From the NCBI GenBank assembly GCA_023392125.1, contig JAEVZS010000017.1, forward strand, positions 186,001-250,000: 64,000 nucleotides of DNA, written 5' to 3'. The stretch's first letter is position 1, and each line of letters opens with the position of its first letter. Origin of the DNA: Bacteroidota bacterium. GTDB taxonomy: Bacteria; Bacteroidota; Bacteroidia; Cytophagales; Cytophagaceae. The position numbers and the translations under genes are program-made. The notes below the pieces were generated by a model that was given only the letters and a program-made list of their open reading frames with translations, was not told the origin of the DNA and searched no databases. This document shows positions 16,309-24,493 of the stretch, one piece after another.

Positions 16309-18090
16309 TTGCTGCGTTTCATTTTTATACTGCTTACCATTATTATTCTTTCTGTTTCAGGAAGGGCTCAGCTACTAATCAGTCAGGATGTTGATAATGT
16401 CGCCTTGTCTCCGGCAAATGCACTCTTTGATGTGAGTGCACCGTTAGAAGAGAGTAGAAGCCACTCTAGGTATTGGATACAGGCGAGTCTTGTTAAAAAC
16501 ACCCAAGGGCTATGGTTTCTTGAATGTCTTTCGCCAAACCTGGCAGACATTATCGTGTTGATAAAGGACGAAAACGCGGAAAGTCAAAGATATCAAACCG
16601 GTAGCAGATATCCTTTTCATCTGCGTTATCTCAGACATAAGAATTTTGTTTTTCCGTTACCCCAGGATACCGGGACGTATACCTTGTACATCGGACTGAA
16701 CCAGTTTCATGAGCATGATCTTGATTTCAGAATACGTTCATACACTTTCTTTACGGAATATGCCATTGCCGAATATTATTACCTCGGTTTTTATTATGGT
16801 ATACTTTTAATCGTTCTTCTGTACAACATTTTTCTTTTCCTTAAAAGCAGAATGCGTATACACCTGCTTTATTCATTATATATCATATCCTGCATTCTTG
16901 TTTCGGTCAAAGAAGATGGTACAGCCTTTCAGTTTTTATGGCCCTATTGGCCTCAGTGGAACCTGGTAGTCATTGACTATCTGGCCCGACCATTTTTTCT
17001 GATCAGTTTTATACTATATTCATTTACCTTTCTGAATATAGCCTCAATTTTGAAAGGTATACAACGGCTGATCGTTGTCCTGCTTGCTGTTTTTCTTATT
17101 TGTTTTGGATTATCAGCATTCTCGGACTTCTGGATGCTGATAGCGGAATGGCTTTATTTCGGCATCTTTAGCGTTATTTATGTATCATCCTGGTTTATAG
17201 CCAGGAGAGGCAATCGTTTTGCTTACTATTTCTTTGCCGGATTCTCTGTGATCGTACTGAGTGTCCTTATCTATATTTTCAGGATTCTGGAGATATTGCC
17301 TTCCAATATTCTTACAGTTTATATAATTAATTATGGAATCGTTTTAGAAGTAGTTATTTTTTCTATTGCCCTGGCAGAGCGTATCCGCCTGATTGAAAAT
17401 GAAAAGGAAAAAAATAAGCTCGATCTGATTGCCGAGCTGGATAAAAACAATCAGTTGCAGAATCTGCTTATCAGGGAACTGCAGGAGAAGAAAGAATTGC
17501 AGGATAAAGTAAACCGGGAACTGGAACAAAAAGTGCGGGAGAGAACAGCGGAGCTGGAAGTTGCGAATAAAGCGCTGGAAGAAACGGTCTGTGAGCGGGA
17601 CCGGCTTAATTCAGAACTTGACAAGTACAACTATAATCTGAAGAATGAGATTCGGAAAGAAAAGATTTCCCGCATATTTCACCAGGATATTTCCTATGAA
17701 CAATTTTTGCAGATTCATCCTGATGATGATTCCTGTCTTCGGTTAATCAGAGACCTGAAGTGGCCTCAGGGCTTTTTGTGTCGCCAGTGTGGTTATGATA
17801 AAGCCTCTCAGACAAAGGTATGGTATCGCTGCAAATGTAATAAATGCGGTTATATTGAATCGGTAACGGCACATACGCTTTTTCATCATCTTAAGTTTCC
17901 GCTTAATAAGGCCTTTTATCTGACCTATGTAGAGGTGGCTGGTATAGGAATGACTAATGAGGAACTGTCGAATCTGATCAGTTTGCGGAAGCCTACTGTT
18001 TGGGCCTTCAGGAATAAAGTACGTGAACGTATTAGCGACAAAAAATTTCAGAAAATCAGCACCTGGAAAGATATGATTCTGGATGCATAG
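16309..18090 (+). CDS. 7TM-DISM membrane receptor fused to a transposase-type zinc ribbon
   Basis: 593 residues. A signal peptide (cut near SGRAQ, about 21) is followed by an extracytoplasmic 7TMR-DISMED2-like beta domain (about 30-150), seven membrane helices (about 155-362), and a long charged coiled coil (about 364-460). The C-terminal domain reads like the IS1595-family transposase zinc ribbon: HPDDDSCLRLIRDLKWPQGF, then C491xxC494, C508/C510 and C513, then SVTAHTLFHHLKFPLNKAF and a helix-turn-helix-like stretch (TNEELSNLISLRKPTVWAF). The DDE nuclease domain is absent. I infer a ligand sensor whose output is direct DNA binding from the membrane. DISM receptors usually end in kinase, cyclase or LytTR outputs. 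The start is TTG; no ATG fits before the signal peptide. Confidence 0.85.
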   Translation: MLRFIFILLTIIILSVSGRAQLLISQDVDNVALSPANALFDVSAPLEESRSHSRYWIQASLVKNTQGLWFLECLSPNLADIIVLIKDENAESQRYQTGSRYPFHLRYLRHKNFVFPLPQDTGTYTLYIGLNQFHEHDLDFRIRSYTFFTEYAIAEYYYLGFYYGILLIVLLYNIFLFLKSRMRIHLLYSLYIISCILVSVKEDGTAFQFLWPYWPQWNLVVIDYLARPFFLISFILYSFTFLNIASILKGIQRLIVVLLAVFLICFGLSAFSDFWMLIAEWLYFGIFSVIYVSSWFIARRGNRFAYYFFAGFSVIVLSVLIYIFRILEILPSNILTVYIINYGIVLEVVIFSIALAERIRLIENEKEKNKLDLIAELDKNNQLQNLLIRELQEKKELQDKVNRELEQKVRERTAELEVANKALEETVCERDRLNSELDKYNYNLKNEIRKEKISRIFHQDISYEQFLQIHPDDDSCLRLIRDLKWPQGFLCRQCGYDKASQTKVWYRCKCNKCGYIESVTAHTLFHHLKFPLNKAFYLTYVEVAGIGMTNEELSNLISLRKPTVWAFRNKVRERISDKKFQKISTWKDMILDA

Positions 18091-18198
18091 AAGTATTATG
18101 AAAGTAGAAAAGTCATATCCAGCGGGAGTATATAGGCGATTGTTTTTACAATAGGCAAAAAGAAAGTACATTTGTTTTACAAAATAGAGGAGTTGCAC

Positions 18199-19011
18199 AT
18201 GTCAAGATTATTTTTGGTCACTTTCTGGATACCGGTATATTTTTGCCTGAGTGGATGTAAGAAGGATAATGATGGAATAAACAGCGGTTATTCGGGAAGA
18301 TGCGAGACTGCAAATATAGTGGTAAATGCAGTAGTAAATGCAGATACGATAAATGTAGAAGCTTATGGCGGACAAGGACCATATACCTATTCTGTAGATG
18401 GGAAGTATTTTTCTTTTTTAAATAAGTTTATCAATCTTTCATTGGGCGAATACCGCGTGTTTGTTCAGGATGCCAACAGGTGTTACGGGATTGCTAAAGC
18501 TACAGTCGAATATAAGGCCGAATTTTACGATTCACGCTCAGAAACAACATACCCTGTGGTAAAAAAAGGAAAACAGATATGGCTAGGCAGTAACCTTCGC
18601 CATACAGTGCAGGATAGTACCTGGTGCTACGATGATTTGTCTGAGAAGTGTGAAAAAAACGGAGCGCTGTATGTGTGGAAAATCGCTCGTAATGTGTGTC
18701 CTTCAGGCTGGCGTCTTCCAACGGCAGCTGACTTTGCTGAACTGACAGATTCGCTTGCCAGACAGGGAGATGTCTATGCGCTTTTGACGGAGGAAGGCAG
18801 GAGCGGATTTAATTTGCAGCTGGCGGGACAGAAATCTTCCGGTGCTTACAACGATGAAGGGAAGATTGCCTCTTTGTGGACATCTGATTTTACAGTTAAA
18901 GGCTCTGATACGACATATACTGCATTTGAAGTAAGTAATACGGGTAGTGTGATAATCAATACAGGGCATGATAACCAAAGTGCTTTGAGTGTCCGGTGTA
19001 TAAGGCAGTAA
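18199..19011 (+). CDS. Lipoprotein with SprB-like repeat and FISUMP domain
   Basis: 270 residues from the ATG at 18199; the frame is open nine codons further up. A lipoprotein signal ends at CLSGC (Cys about 21). Residues about 55-95 resemble one SprB repeat (GPYTYSVDGKYF...LGEYRVFVQDANRC). The rest is a FISUMP (Fibrobacter succinogenes major paralogous) domain with KKGKQIWLGSNLR, GALYVWKIARNVCPSGWRLP, and the ending ALSVRCIRQ. These domains occur on many surface proteins of Bacteroidetes and Fibrobacteres and their role is unknown; a C-type-lectin-like binding fold has been proposed. It lies 108 bases downstream of the DISM fusion on the same strand. Confidence 0.85.
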   Translation: MSRLFLVTFWIPVYFCLSGCKKDNDGINSGYSGRCETANIVVNAVVNADTINVEAYGGQGPYTYSVDGKYFSFLNKFINLSLGEYRVFVQDANRCYGIAKATVEYKAEFYDSRSETTYPVVKKGKQIWLGSNLRHTVQDSTWCYDDLSEKCEKNGALYVWKIARNVCPSGWRLPTAADFAELTDSLARQGDVYALLTEEGRSGFNLQLAGQKSSGAYNDEGKIASLWTSDFTVKGSDTTYTAFEVSNTGSVIINTGHDNQSALSVRCIRQ

Positions 19012-19075
19012 TGATTTTGGTTAGTTGGTAGTAATAGATTATTTTGGGAAGTCTTTTTATTTAATATTTTTTAAC

Positions 19076-19528
19076 ATGCGGCTGGAAGACGAAATCAAGC
19101 AGAAAAACTTTAAGAATGAGTACGAGAAAGGAATTATCAATCTGATATATACCTACAATTGGATGGATACCGGGATGAAGGCTTTTTTTAAAGTATATGA
19201 TATTACTCCTCAGCAGTTTAATATCCTGAGAATTCTGAGAGGCCAGCATCCCAAGCCCTGTACGGTAAATCTTCTGAAAGATCGTATGCTGGATAAAATG
19301 TCTGATGCGTCACGTATAGTTGAACGTTTACGAATAAAAAAACTGCTTGTCCGGAATGTAAGCAGTACAGACCGGCGTTCAGTCGATATTATGATCTCCC
19401 AAGCCGGACTTGACCTGCTTGGGAAACTTGATGTTGATATTGACTTGGTACACAAAGAACTTTTTGCCAATTTAACAAAAGAAGAAGCATTTCAACTGAA
19501 TGCTCTCCTTGATAAATTAAGGGGCTAA
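19076..19528 (+). CDS. MarR family transcriptional regulator
   Basis: 150 residues from the ATG at 19076; the open frame extends 17 codons upstream in unlikely sequence. It has the winged helix-turn-helix layout: ITPQQFNILRIL (helix 2), NLLKDRMLDKMSDASRIVERL (recognition region), the wing with RNVSSTDRRSVDIMISQAG, and a C-terminal dimer helix. The DRR wing motif is a MarR hallmark. MarR proteins repress nearby or distant operons and respond to small ligands; the target is not visible. The gene ends in a strong terminator 35 bases downstream and lies before the EPS locus, but far from its first gene. Confidence 0.9.
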   Translation: MRLEDEIKQKNFKNEYEKGIINLIYTYNWMDTGMKAFFKVYDITPQQFNILRILRGQHPKPCTVNLLKDRMLDKMSDASRIVERLRIKKLLVRNVSSTDRRSVDIMISQAGLDLLGKLDVDIDLVHKELFANLTKEEAFQLNALLDKLRG

Positions 19529-19562
19529 TTTTTGACTTCCGGCTCCTCTTTCAAAAGATTGT

Positions 19563-19616
19563 GATTGTTTCTATTCAGACTTGCTTTAAGAAAGTCTGAA
19601 TAGAAACAATCTTTTC
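19563..19616 (+). terminator. Terminator after the marR gene
   Basis: A perfect 20-bp stem, 19563-19582 with 19592-19611 (arms begin GATTGTTTCTATTC and end in its complement), a nine-base loop, then TTTT. One of the strongest hairpins in the window. Confidence 0.92.
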
Positions 19617-20007
19617 AAACCTGCCTCATAATGGTTTTACCGCAAGTATTGTTATTTATATAAAAGTATGCTTTGGTTAGAACCTGTCAGATAATATACT
19701 TTTTGTTGTAAAAAGAATCTGTTTTCTGTGTAAGGAAAGACTGTATTGAGGAAGTATGAGTGTTTTTTTAAAAGAAAATCATGCCTTTTCATTGACTATG
19801 TATGTTGTTTTATATAGATAATCAAATAATTATGGTTGATCGGTTTTAATTGTGTATACTTGCCTTTTTTTCAGAAAGTGATGTAATATTTCAATAAAAT
19901 AATGTAAAAATTTGGAGTGTATGTTTTTGAATGCTATCTTCAAATACTTTTTAATCAGTAGTTTTAAAACCCGGATCTTTTTGCCTGCTATGGTCCTCCG
20001 AGGGTGA

Positions 20008-20035
20008 CCTCCTCAGCAATGAGGAGGCTTTTTTT
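20008..20035 (+). terminator. Intrinsic terminator/attenuator in the EPS leader
   Basis: CCTCCTCA at 20008-20015 and TGAGGAGG at 20020-20027 form an 8-bp GC-rich stem on a GCAA tetraloop followed by CTTTTTTT. No gene ends nearby, since marR has its own terminator 400 bases earlier. It is therefore the end of an unannotated transcript or an attenuator. Confidence 0.8.
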
Positions 20036-20105
20036 ATCTGATTGTTTATACTTTTAGCGAAAACTTATACGTTCAGATTCCGGAAGTGCATTTCCGGTTA
20101 ACGGG

Positions 20106-20152
20106 AAGGGTATAATTAAACTTCAATTTTATAGTTAAGTTTAACCCTTTTT
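20106..20152 (+). promoter_or_regulatory. Second hairpin in the EPS leader
   Basis: AAGGG (20106-20110) and TTAAACTT (20116-20123) pair with AAGTTTAA (20137-20144) and CCCTT (20145-20149), leaving a five-base bulge, and TTT follows. It is weaker than the hairpin at 20008. Confidence 0.45.
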
Positions 20153-20321
20153 GCTAATTTTAGGGCGTTGTTATGTATGAAGCGTTTAAAAGTTTCGTTT
20201 TAGTTTCTCAAATGAAAAGTTTTCTCTGCTTTTGTATTCGTAAAATACAATTTCAACTGTAATTGGTATAATCCTTATAGGGGTAGAATGTTTTGATTTA
20301 CGTTTTCAGTATAAATAATAA

Positions 20322-21095
20322 ATGTATAGAATAGTTCTTCTGGGGGTGTTTTTGGCGAGTTTGGTGTCCTGTGTTCCCCATAAAAAAATCATTTATTTTC
20401 AGGATTCAGGTATTCGTGGTGATACTATACATAGGGAAAAGTTTAACTATCGCATACAGGCTCGTGACCGACTTATAATACGAGTATCTAGTTATGATAC
20501 AAGACTAACTGAATTTTTTAATTTAATTCCAAGTAGCGGCGGGGCGGCTATGGGACAGGCAGCCAGAGCTGCGTATTCTCCTTTGTTTAATTATTTGGTC
20601 AGTGATTCCGGATTTGTAGATATTCCCATGTTTGGGGAAGTGGATGTGGTTGGGTTGACTCTGGAGGAATGTAGAGTTAAGATTCAAAACTTGATGCGTT
20701 CACAATCACCTGATGCTTATGTAGTGGTTCGGTTGGGAAATTTTCGAGTTGTAGTTATGGGAGAGATAGGAGCGAAAGTGGTTGAAACTGAGAATGATTT
20801 TTTGACTATCTATGAGGCATTAGCAGAAGCTGGAGATATTAGGGAGTTTGGAAAGAGAGATATGGTCAAGCTTGTACGTAATGCTGGAGACAGTTCTCAG
20901 ATTTTTACCCTGGACCTTACTGGTAAAGAGGTTTTGGCTTCTAATTTATATTATCTACAACCCAATGATATTGTATATGTAGAACGTATGCCGGTAAAGA
21001 CCTTTATTACCAATTTGAATACCGTAACTAAAATATTTGGAATTACAACCTTTATTTTCCTGGCAGAGCGATTATTGAATACTTTTGCCTATTAA
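20322..21095 (+). CDS. Polysaccharide export outer-membrane lipoprotein (Wza family)
   Basis: 257 residues. A lipoprotein signal ends in SLVSC (Cys about 17). The polysaccharide-export domain follows (about 40-135: YRIQARDRLIIRVSSYD...SDSGFVDIPMFGEVDVVGLTLEE), then one SLBB-like domain (about 145-225) and a hydrophobic C-terminus. Wza-type proteins form the octameric outer-membrane channel for capsule or EPS. It is shorter than E. coli Wza (about 380), as is usual in Bacteroidetes. It is the first gene of the EPS locus, 30 bases ahead of its Wzc-type partner. Confidence 0.93.
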   Translation: MYRIVLLGVFLASLVSCVPHKKIIYFQDSGIRGDTIHREKFNYRIQARDRLIIRVSSYDTRLTEFFNLIPSSGGAAMGQAARAAYSPLFNYLVSDSGFVDIPMFGEVDVVGLTLEECRVKIQNLMRSQSPDAYVVVRLGNFRVVVMGEIGAKVVETENDFLTIYEALAEAGDIREFGKRDMVKLVRNAGDSSQIFTLDLTGKEVLASNLYYLQPNDIVYVERMPVKTFITNLNTVTKIFGITTFIFLAERLLNTFAY

Positions 21096-21125
21096 TTTAC
21101 AACTACAGAAAACCCCATTGATTGA

Positions 21126-23549
21126 ATGTTGCCATTAGTTTCTTCTGCTGAAGATACCATTGATATCAAAGCTTATTTGGCCAAATTCTGGTCCAAATGG
21201 TATTGGTTTTTGATCGCCTGGGCAGTTGCTTTTGCGATTGCGAAGGTATATTTGCGCTATCAGCGTCCGGTATACTATGTACATGGAGCTGTTTTGGTCA
21301 ATAGTCAAAACTCTTATGAGAGGAATTTGGGTGGTTTGGGCTTATTCACAGGGGGAACTAATTTAATTGACCAGATTAGTATTGTTAAATCTTATGATCT
21401 GATTCTCAAGACATTGGTTTCAATTCCTGAGTTTGGTATCGCTTATATGCATAAGGGGGATGTAAATACCATCGAGTGGTATAAAGATACTCCTATTAGG
21501 GTGGAACTGGATTCTTCCAATTTTCAGCTAGTCGATGTTCCTTTTTTTGTAACAATCTTACCGGGAAATAAATATCGTATCCAGCTGGAAGCACCTCGGG
21601 CTAATCTATATGATGTGCGGTTAAACTCTATTGAGGGAGTCAGATATGGAGTTAAGATCAGCGAAGTAGGGGAATTTGGGAGGCCACACAAGGGAGAATA
21701 TTTTTCCTTTACGTTGTATTTGAAAAATCCTTCCTATAGGGATGAAGAAAACCGTTTCTATTTTTCTATAATCAACCGTGTCGATCAGGCTCAATGGTAT
21801 AAAAATCGTCTGCTCGTATCCCCTTTGGCAGAAAATGCTTCCATATTAAAAATGGCTCTTTCTGGTGAAGTGCTTCGGAAAGATATTGACTTTATCAACG
21901 CACATATGGGAACATATGTAGCCTACGAACTGGAGGCTAAGAACCGGATTGCAGAAAGTACACTTGATTTTATAAACCAGCAATTGTTGGAAATATCGGG
22001 TATGCTCGAAAAAACAGAAAATGCTATGGAAAAACTCCGTTCTCAGGCGGGGGTCGTGGATTTCGGTTCTGCAGCGGGTACCGTTGTAACCAAACTTCAA
22101 ATGCTGGAAGAAACCAAAGGTAATATACAATTGAGACTTTCTTATTATGCATATATACGGGAGTATATTGAAGCTAATAAAGAGTTGGCTGATATGGCTG
22201 TTCCATCTGCCATTGGTATTGCTGACCCCGTTTTTTCTAATTTGCTGTCTCAGCTGGTATCTTTAAAAAGCGAGCGCATGTTGGCTATTGCCAAGACAAA
22301 TGAGAATAATCCTTATGTCCGGGAACTGGATGCAAAAGTCCGCTTGGCCACCAGTTCATTGCTTGAGAGTATTGCTAATGTGATCAAAGGAGAAGAACTA
22401 ACTTTACGAGATCTTAATAAACGTATTGCAGAAGCAGAAAGCAAGCTGGGACATCTGACGGGAAGTGAAAGAGATTTTCTGGATATACAGAGAAACCTTA
22501 ATCTGAACAATCACTTGTACAATTTTCTGTTAGAGAAAAGGGCTGAAGCAGGTATAACCAAAGCCAGTAACCGGCCTTCACACTCCATTATTGATGAAGC
22601 ACGTACTCTGAGTGCTGTTCAGATAGGGCCTAATGTCAAATTGTATTATAATATCGCATTAATGTTAGGCCTGTTTTTGCCTATCGGCATTATTTTGCTC
22701 ATAGACTTTCTTAATGATAAAATCAAATCGAAAGAAGATTTGAGAAAAGCCTCACCTCTACCTGTTCTTGGTGTTGTAGGACATTCAATGGATAAAACGG
22801 GGATGGGCAATTTGGTCGTAGCTGAGAAACCTAAGAGTAATATAGCGGAGGCCATGCGGGCCATCCGTATGGATATTGCCTATTTGAGTCCGGATAAGGA
22901 CCATAAGATTATCACGGTGACTTCTTCCATTAGCGGAGAAGGGAAGACTTTCTTATCCATGAATTTGGCGACCATATACGCTATTTCTGGAAAAAAGACC
23001 CTTTTGATCGGGGCGGATCTGCGTAAACCTAAAATTTATGATGATTTTGATCTGGATAATTCTGTTGGATTGACTTCTTATCTATCTGGTCGGTTTACTT
23101 TAGATAAAGTGATTCGTAAAACACGGGTAGATAATTTGGATTTGCTAGTAGCCGGACCTGTGCCGCCCAACCCGGCAGAATTGTTAGCGGGAGAAAAAAT
23201 GATGGATCTGCTTGGCAGAGTAAGTAAGGAGTATGAGGTTGTCATTATTGATACCCCACCCGTTGGTTTGGTGGCTGATGCTTATGTACTTATGATTGCA
23301 TCGGATATTAATTTGTATGTGGTTCGTCATAATCGTACGCGACGGGGGATGCTGGATAAAGTGAATGAGCTGTATCAATCTGGCAAGTTGAAGAATATGA
23401 GCCTAGTGATTAACGATTTTAAAGGTGGGCGAGAATCCGGCTATGCATATGGTTATGTATACGGTTATGGTTATGATAATAATGATACGGATGAGAGTAA
23501 AGGTTTTTGGAGGAGAAAAATTACAAATATGTTCTTAAAACGCTCATGA
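21126..23549 (+). CDS. EPS co-polymerase and tyrosine autokinase (Wzc family)
   Basis: 807 residues. An N-terminal Wzz domain has a first membrane helix at about 22-42, a long periplasmic coiled part (about 280-490) and a second helix at about 508-528. The cytoplasmic BY-kinase domain follows: Walker A SSISGEGKTFLSMN at about 598-611, Walker A' IGADLRKPK, and Walker B VVIIDTPPVG. A C-terminal tail holds six tyrosines in GYAYGYVYGYGYD. Cycles of tail phosphorylation control chain length and export. All parts are present, so it should be active. The stop overlaps the next start (ATGA), which shows translational coupling to the ABC permease. Confidence 0.95.
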   Translation: MLPLVSSAEDTIDIKAYLAKFWSKWYWFLIAWAVAFAIAKVYLRYQRPVYYVHGAVLVNSQNSYERNLGGLGLFTGGTNLIDQISIVKSYDLILKTLVSIPEFGIAYMHKGDVNTIEWYKDTPIRVELDSSNFQLVDVPFFVTILPGNKYRIQLEAPRANLYDVRLNSIEGVRYGVKISEVGEFGRPHKGEYFSFTLYLKNPSYRDEENRFYFSIINRVDQAQWYKNRLLVSPLAENASILKMALSGEVLRKDIDFINAHMGTYVAYELEAKNRIAESTLDFINQQLLEISGMLEKTENAMEKLRSQAGVVDFGSAAGTVVTKLQMLEETKGNIQLRLSYYAYIREYIEANKELADMAVPSAIGIADPVFSNLLSQLVSLKSERMLAIAKTNENNPYVRELDAKVRLATSSLLESIANVIKGEELTLRDLNKRIAEAESKLGHLTGSERDFLDIQRNLNLNNHLYNFLLEKRAEAGITKASNRPSHSIIDEARTLSAVQIGPNVKLYYNIALMLGLFLPIGIILLIDFLNDKIKSKEDLRKASPLPVLGVVGHSMDKTGMGNLVVAEKPKSNIAEAMRAIRMDIAYLSPDKDHKIITVTSSISGEGKTFLSMNLATIYAISGKKTLLIGADLRKPKIYDDFDLDNSVGLTSYLSGRFTLDKVIRKTRVDNLDLLVAGPVPPNPAELLAGEKMMDLLGRVSKEYEVVIIDTPPVGLVADAYVLMIASDINLYVVRHNRTRRGMLDKVNELYQSGKLKNMSLVINDFKGGRESGYAYGYVYGYGYDNNDTDESKGFWRRKITNMFLKRS

Positions 23550-24466
23550 AAGAATTACTAGTAGAAAGGGAAACTATGGAATCAAATGAGTTGCCGGCTG
23601 TGCCAAGTAATAACTTATTTGATGCAAGCGATTCTTGGGATATTGTTATTACCGGTAAGCATTCCTTATTGGACTTTGGAATTGGGGAGCTGTGGAGGTA
23701 TAGAGATTTGCTTTTAATGTTTATTAAGCGGGATGTCGTAACTGTATACAAACAGACCATATTAGGCCCCATATGGTTTGTGGTGCAGCCTATATTAACA
23801 TCGCTGACTTATATCATTATCTTTGGCAAGATTGCCGGTATCTCTACAGATGGTATCCCGCCCTTGTTGTTTTATCTGTCAGGAATCACTTTGTGGACTT
23901 TTTTTTCGGATAGTTTTAACAATACCTCTAAGACTTTTAAAGACAATGAAGCGATTTTTGGTAAAGTATATTTCCCCAGACTGATTGTCCCTTTGTCCAA
24001 GATTGCATCTGGTTTAATCAAGTTTGGCATCCAGTTTCTTCTGTTTCTCTTGGTTTACTTATATTATATGCAGACAGATTATGCCGTAGTACCGAATTGG
24101 ACTATAGCGTTTATACCTTTGTTACTGATTTTGATGGCAGGTATGGGATTGGGAGCTGGTATTATTTTTACGGCTCTGACCAACAAGTACAGAGACTTGA
24201 CTTTTTTGATCCAGTTTGGTGTGCAGTTATTTATGTATGCTACACCGGTTATTTATCCAGTATCGACTATACCGGAACAATATAAAAAATTGATTCTGCT
24301 TAATCCGATCAGCCCCATTATGGAAGCTTTCAAATACAGTTTGCTTGGGGCAGGAAGTTTTGATTGGTTCTATTTGGGGTATAGTTCTTTGTTTACTATA
24401 GTCTTGCTGTTAGTTGGAATAGTTGTTTTTAATAAGACAGAAAAGACCTTTATGGATACTGTATAA
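23546..24466 (+). CDS. ABC-2 type polysaccharide export permease (Wzm-like)
   Basis: 306 residues from an ATG that overlaps the preceding stop; a longer frame starts 13 codons upstream inside wzc but ATGA coupling favours 23546. After a cytosolic N-terminal amphipathic part (WRYRDLLLMFIKRDVVTVYKQT), six membrane helices follow (GPIWFVVQPILTSLTYIIIF onward). It forms the inner-membrane channel that moves lipid-linked glycan outward, powered by the ATPase encoded 27 bases downstream. It is unusual to find it directly after a kinase-bearing Wzc. Confidence 0.93.
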   Translation: MKELLVERETMESNELPAVPSNNLFDASDSWDIVITGKHSLLDFGIGELWRYRDLLLMFIKRDVVTVYKQTILGPIWFVVQPILTSLTYIIIFGKIAGISTDGIPPLLFYLSGITLWTFFSDSFNNTSKTFKDNEAIFGKVYFPRLIVPLSKIASGLIKFGIQFLLFLLVYLYYMQTDYAVVPNWTIAFIPLLLILMAGMGLGAGIIFTALTNKYRDLTFLIQFGVQLFMYATPVIYPVSTIPEQYKKLILLNPISPIMEAFKYSLLGAGSFDWFYLGYSSLFTIVLLLVGIVVFNKTEKTFMDTV

Positions 24467-24493
24467 TAATGCTGTTTTAAATTAGAATTGTTC

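Larger units (their letters stand above)
19617..20321 (+). promoter_or_regulatory. Long leader region upstream of the EPS locus
   Basis: About 700 bases with no credible ORF before the 25-kb EPS operon. It holds two terminator-like hairpins, at 20008-20035 and 20106-20152. The sequence before the first hairpin could therefore be a transcribed leader or a small RNA. No exact TAnnTTTG promoter was found; TATACTTG near 19856 and TACGTTTT at 20299-20306 are one base off. Confidence 0.45.

Noticed and set aside
17650..18090. Remnant of an inserted IS1595 element
   Set aside because: The frame is continuous with the receptor and the coiled coil, the zinc-binding cysteines are kept, and I see no terminal inverted repeats or target duplication around it, so a functional fusion is more likely.
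17743..18198. Minus-strand ORF across the end of the DISM fusion gene
   Set aside because: It is the shadow of the zinc-ribbon region; the plus-strand frame has the cysteine pattern and family motifs.
19529..20321. tRNA or CRISPR in the long EPS leader
   Set aside because: No T-loop sequence, cloverleaf or regularly spaced repeats; only two terminator-like hairpins.
23430..23480. Short tandem repeat in wzc
   Set aside because: It is the codon pattern of the tyrosine-rich autophosphorylation tail, a normal part of BY-kinases, not a separate repeat element.
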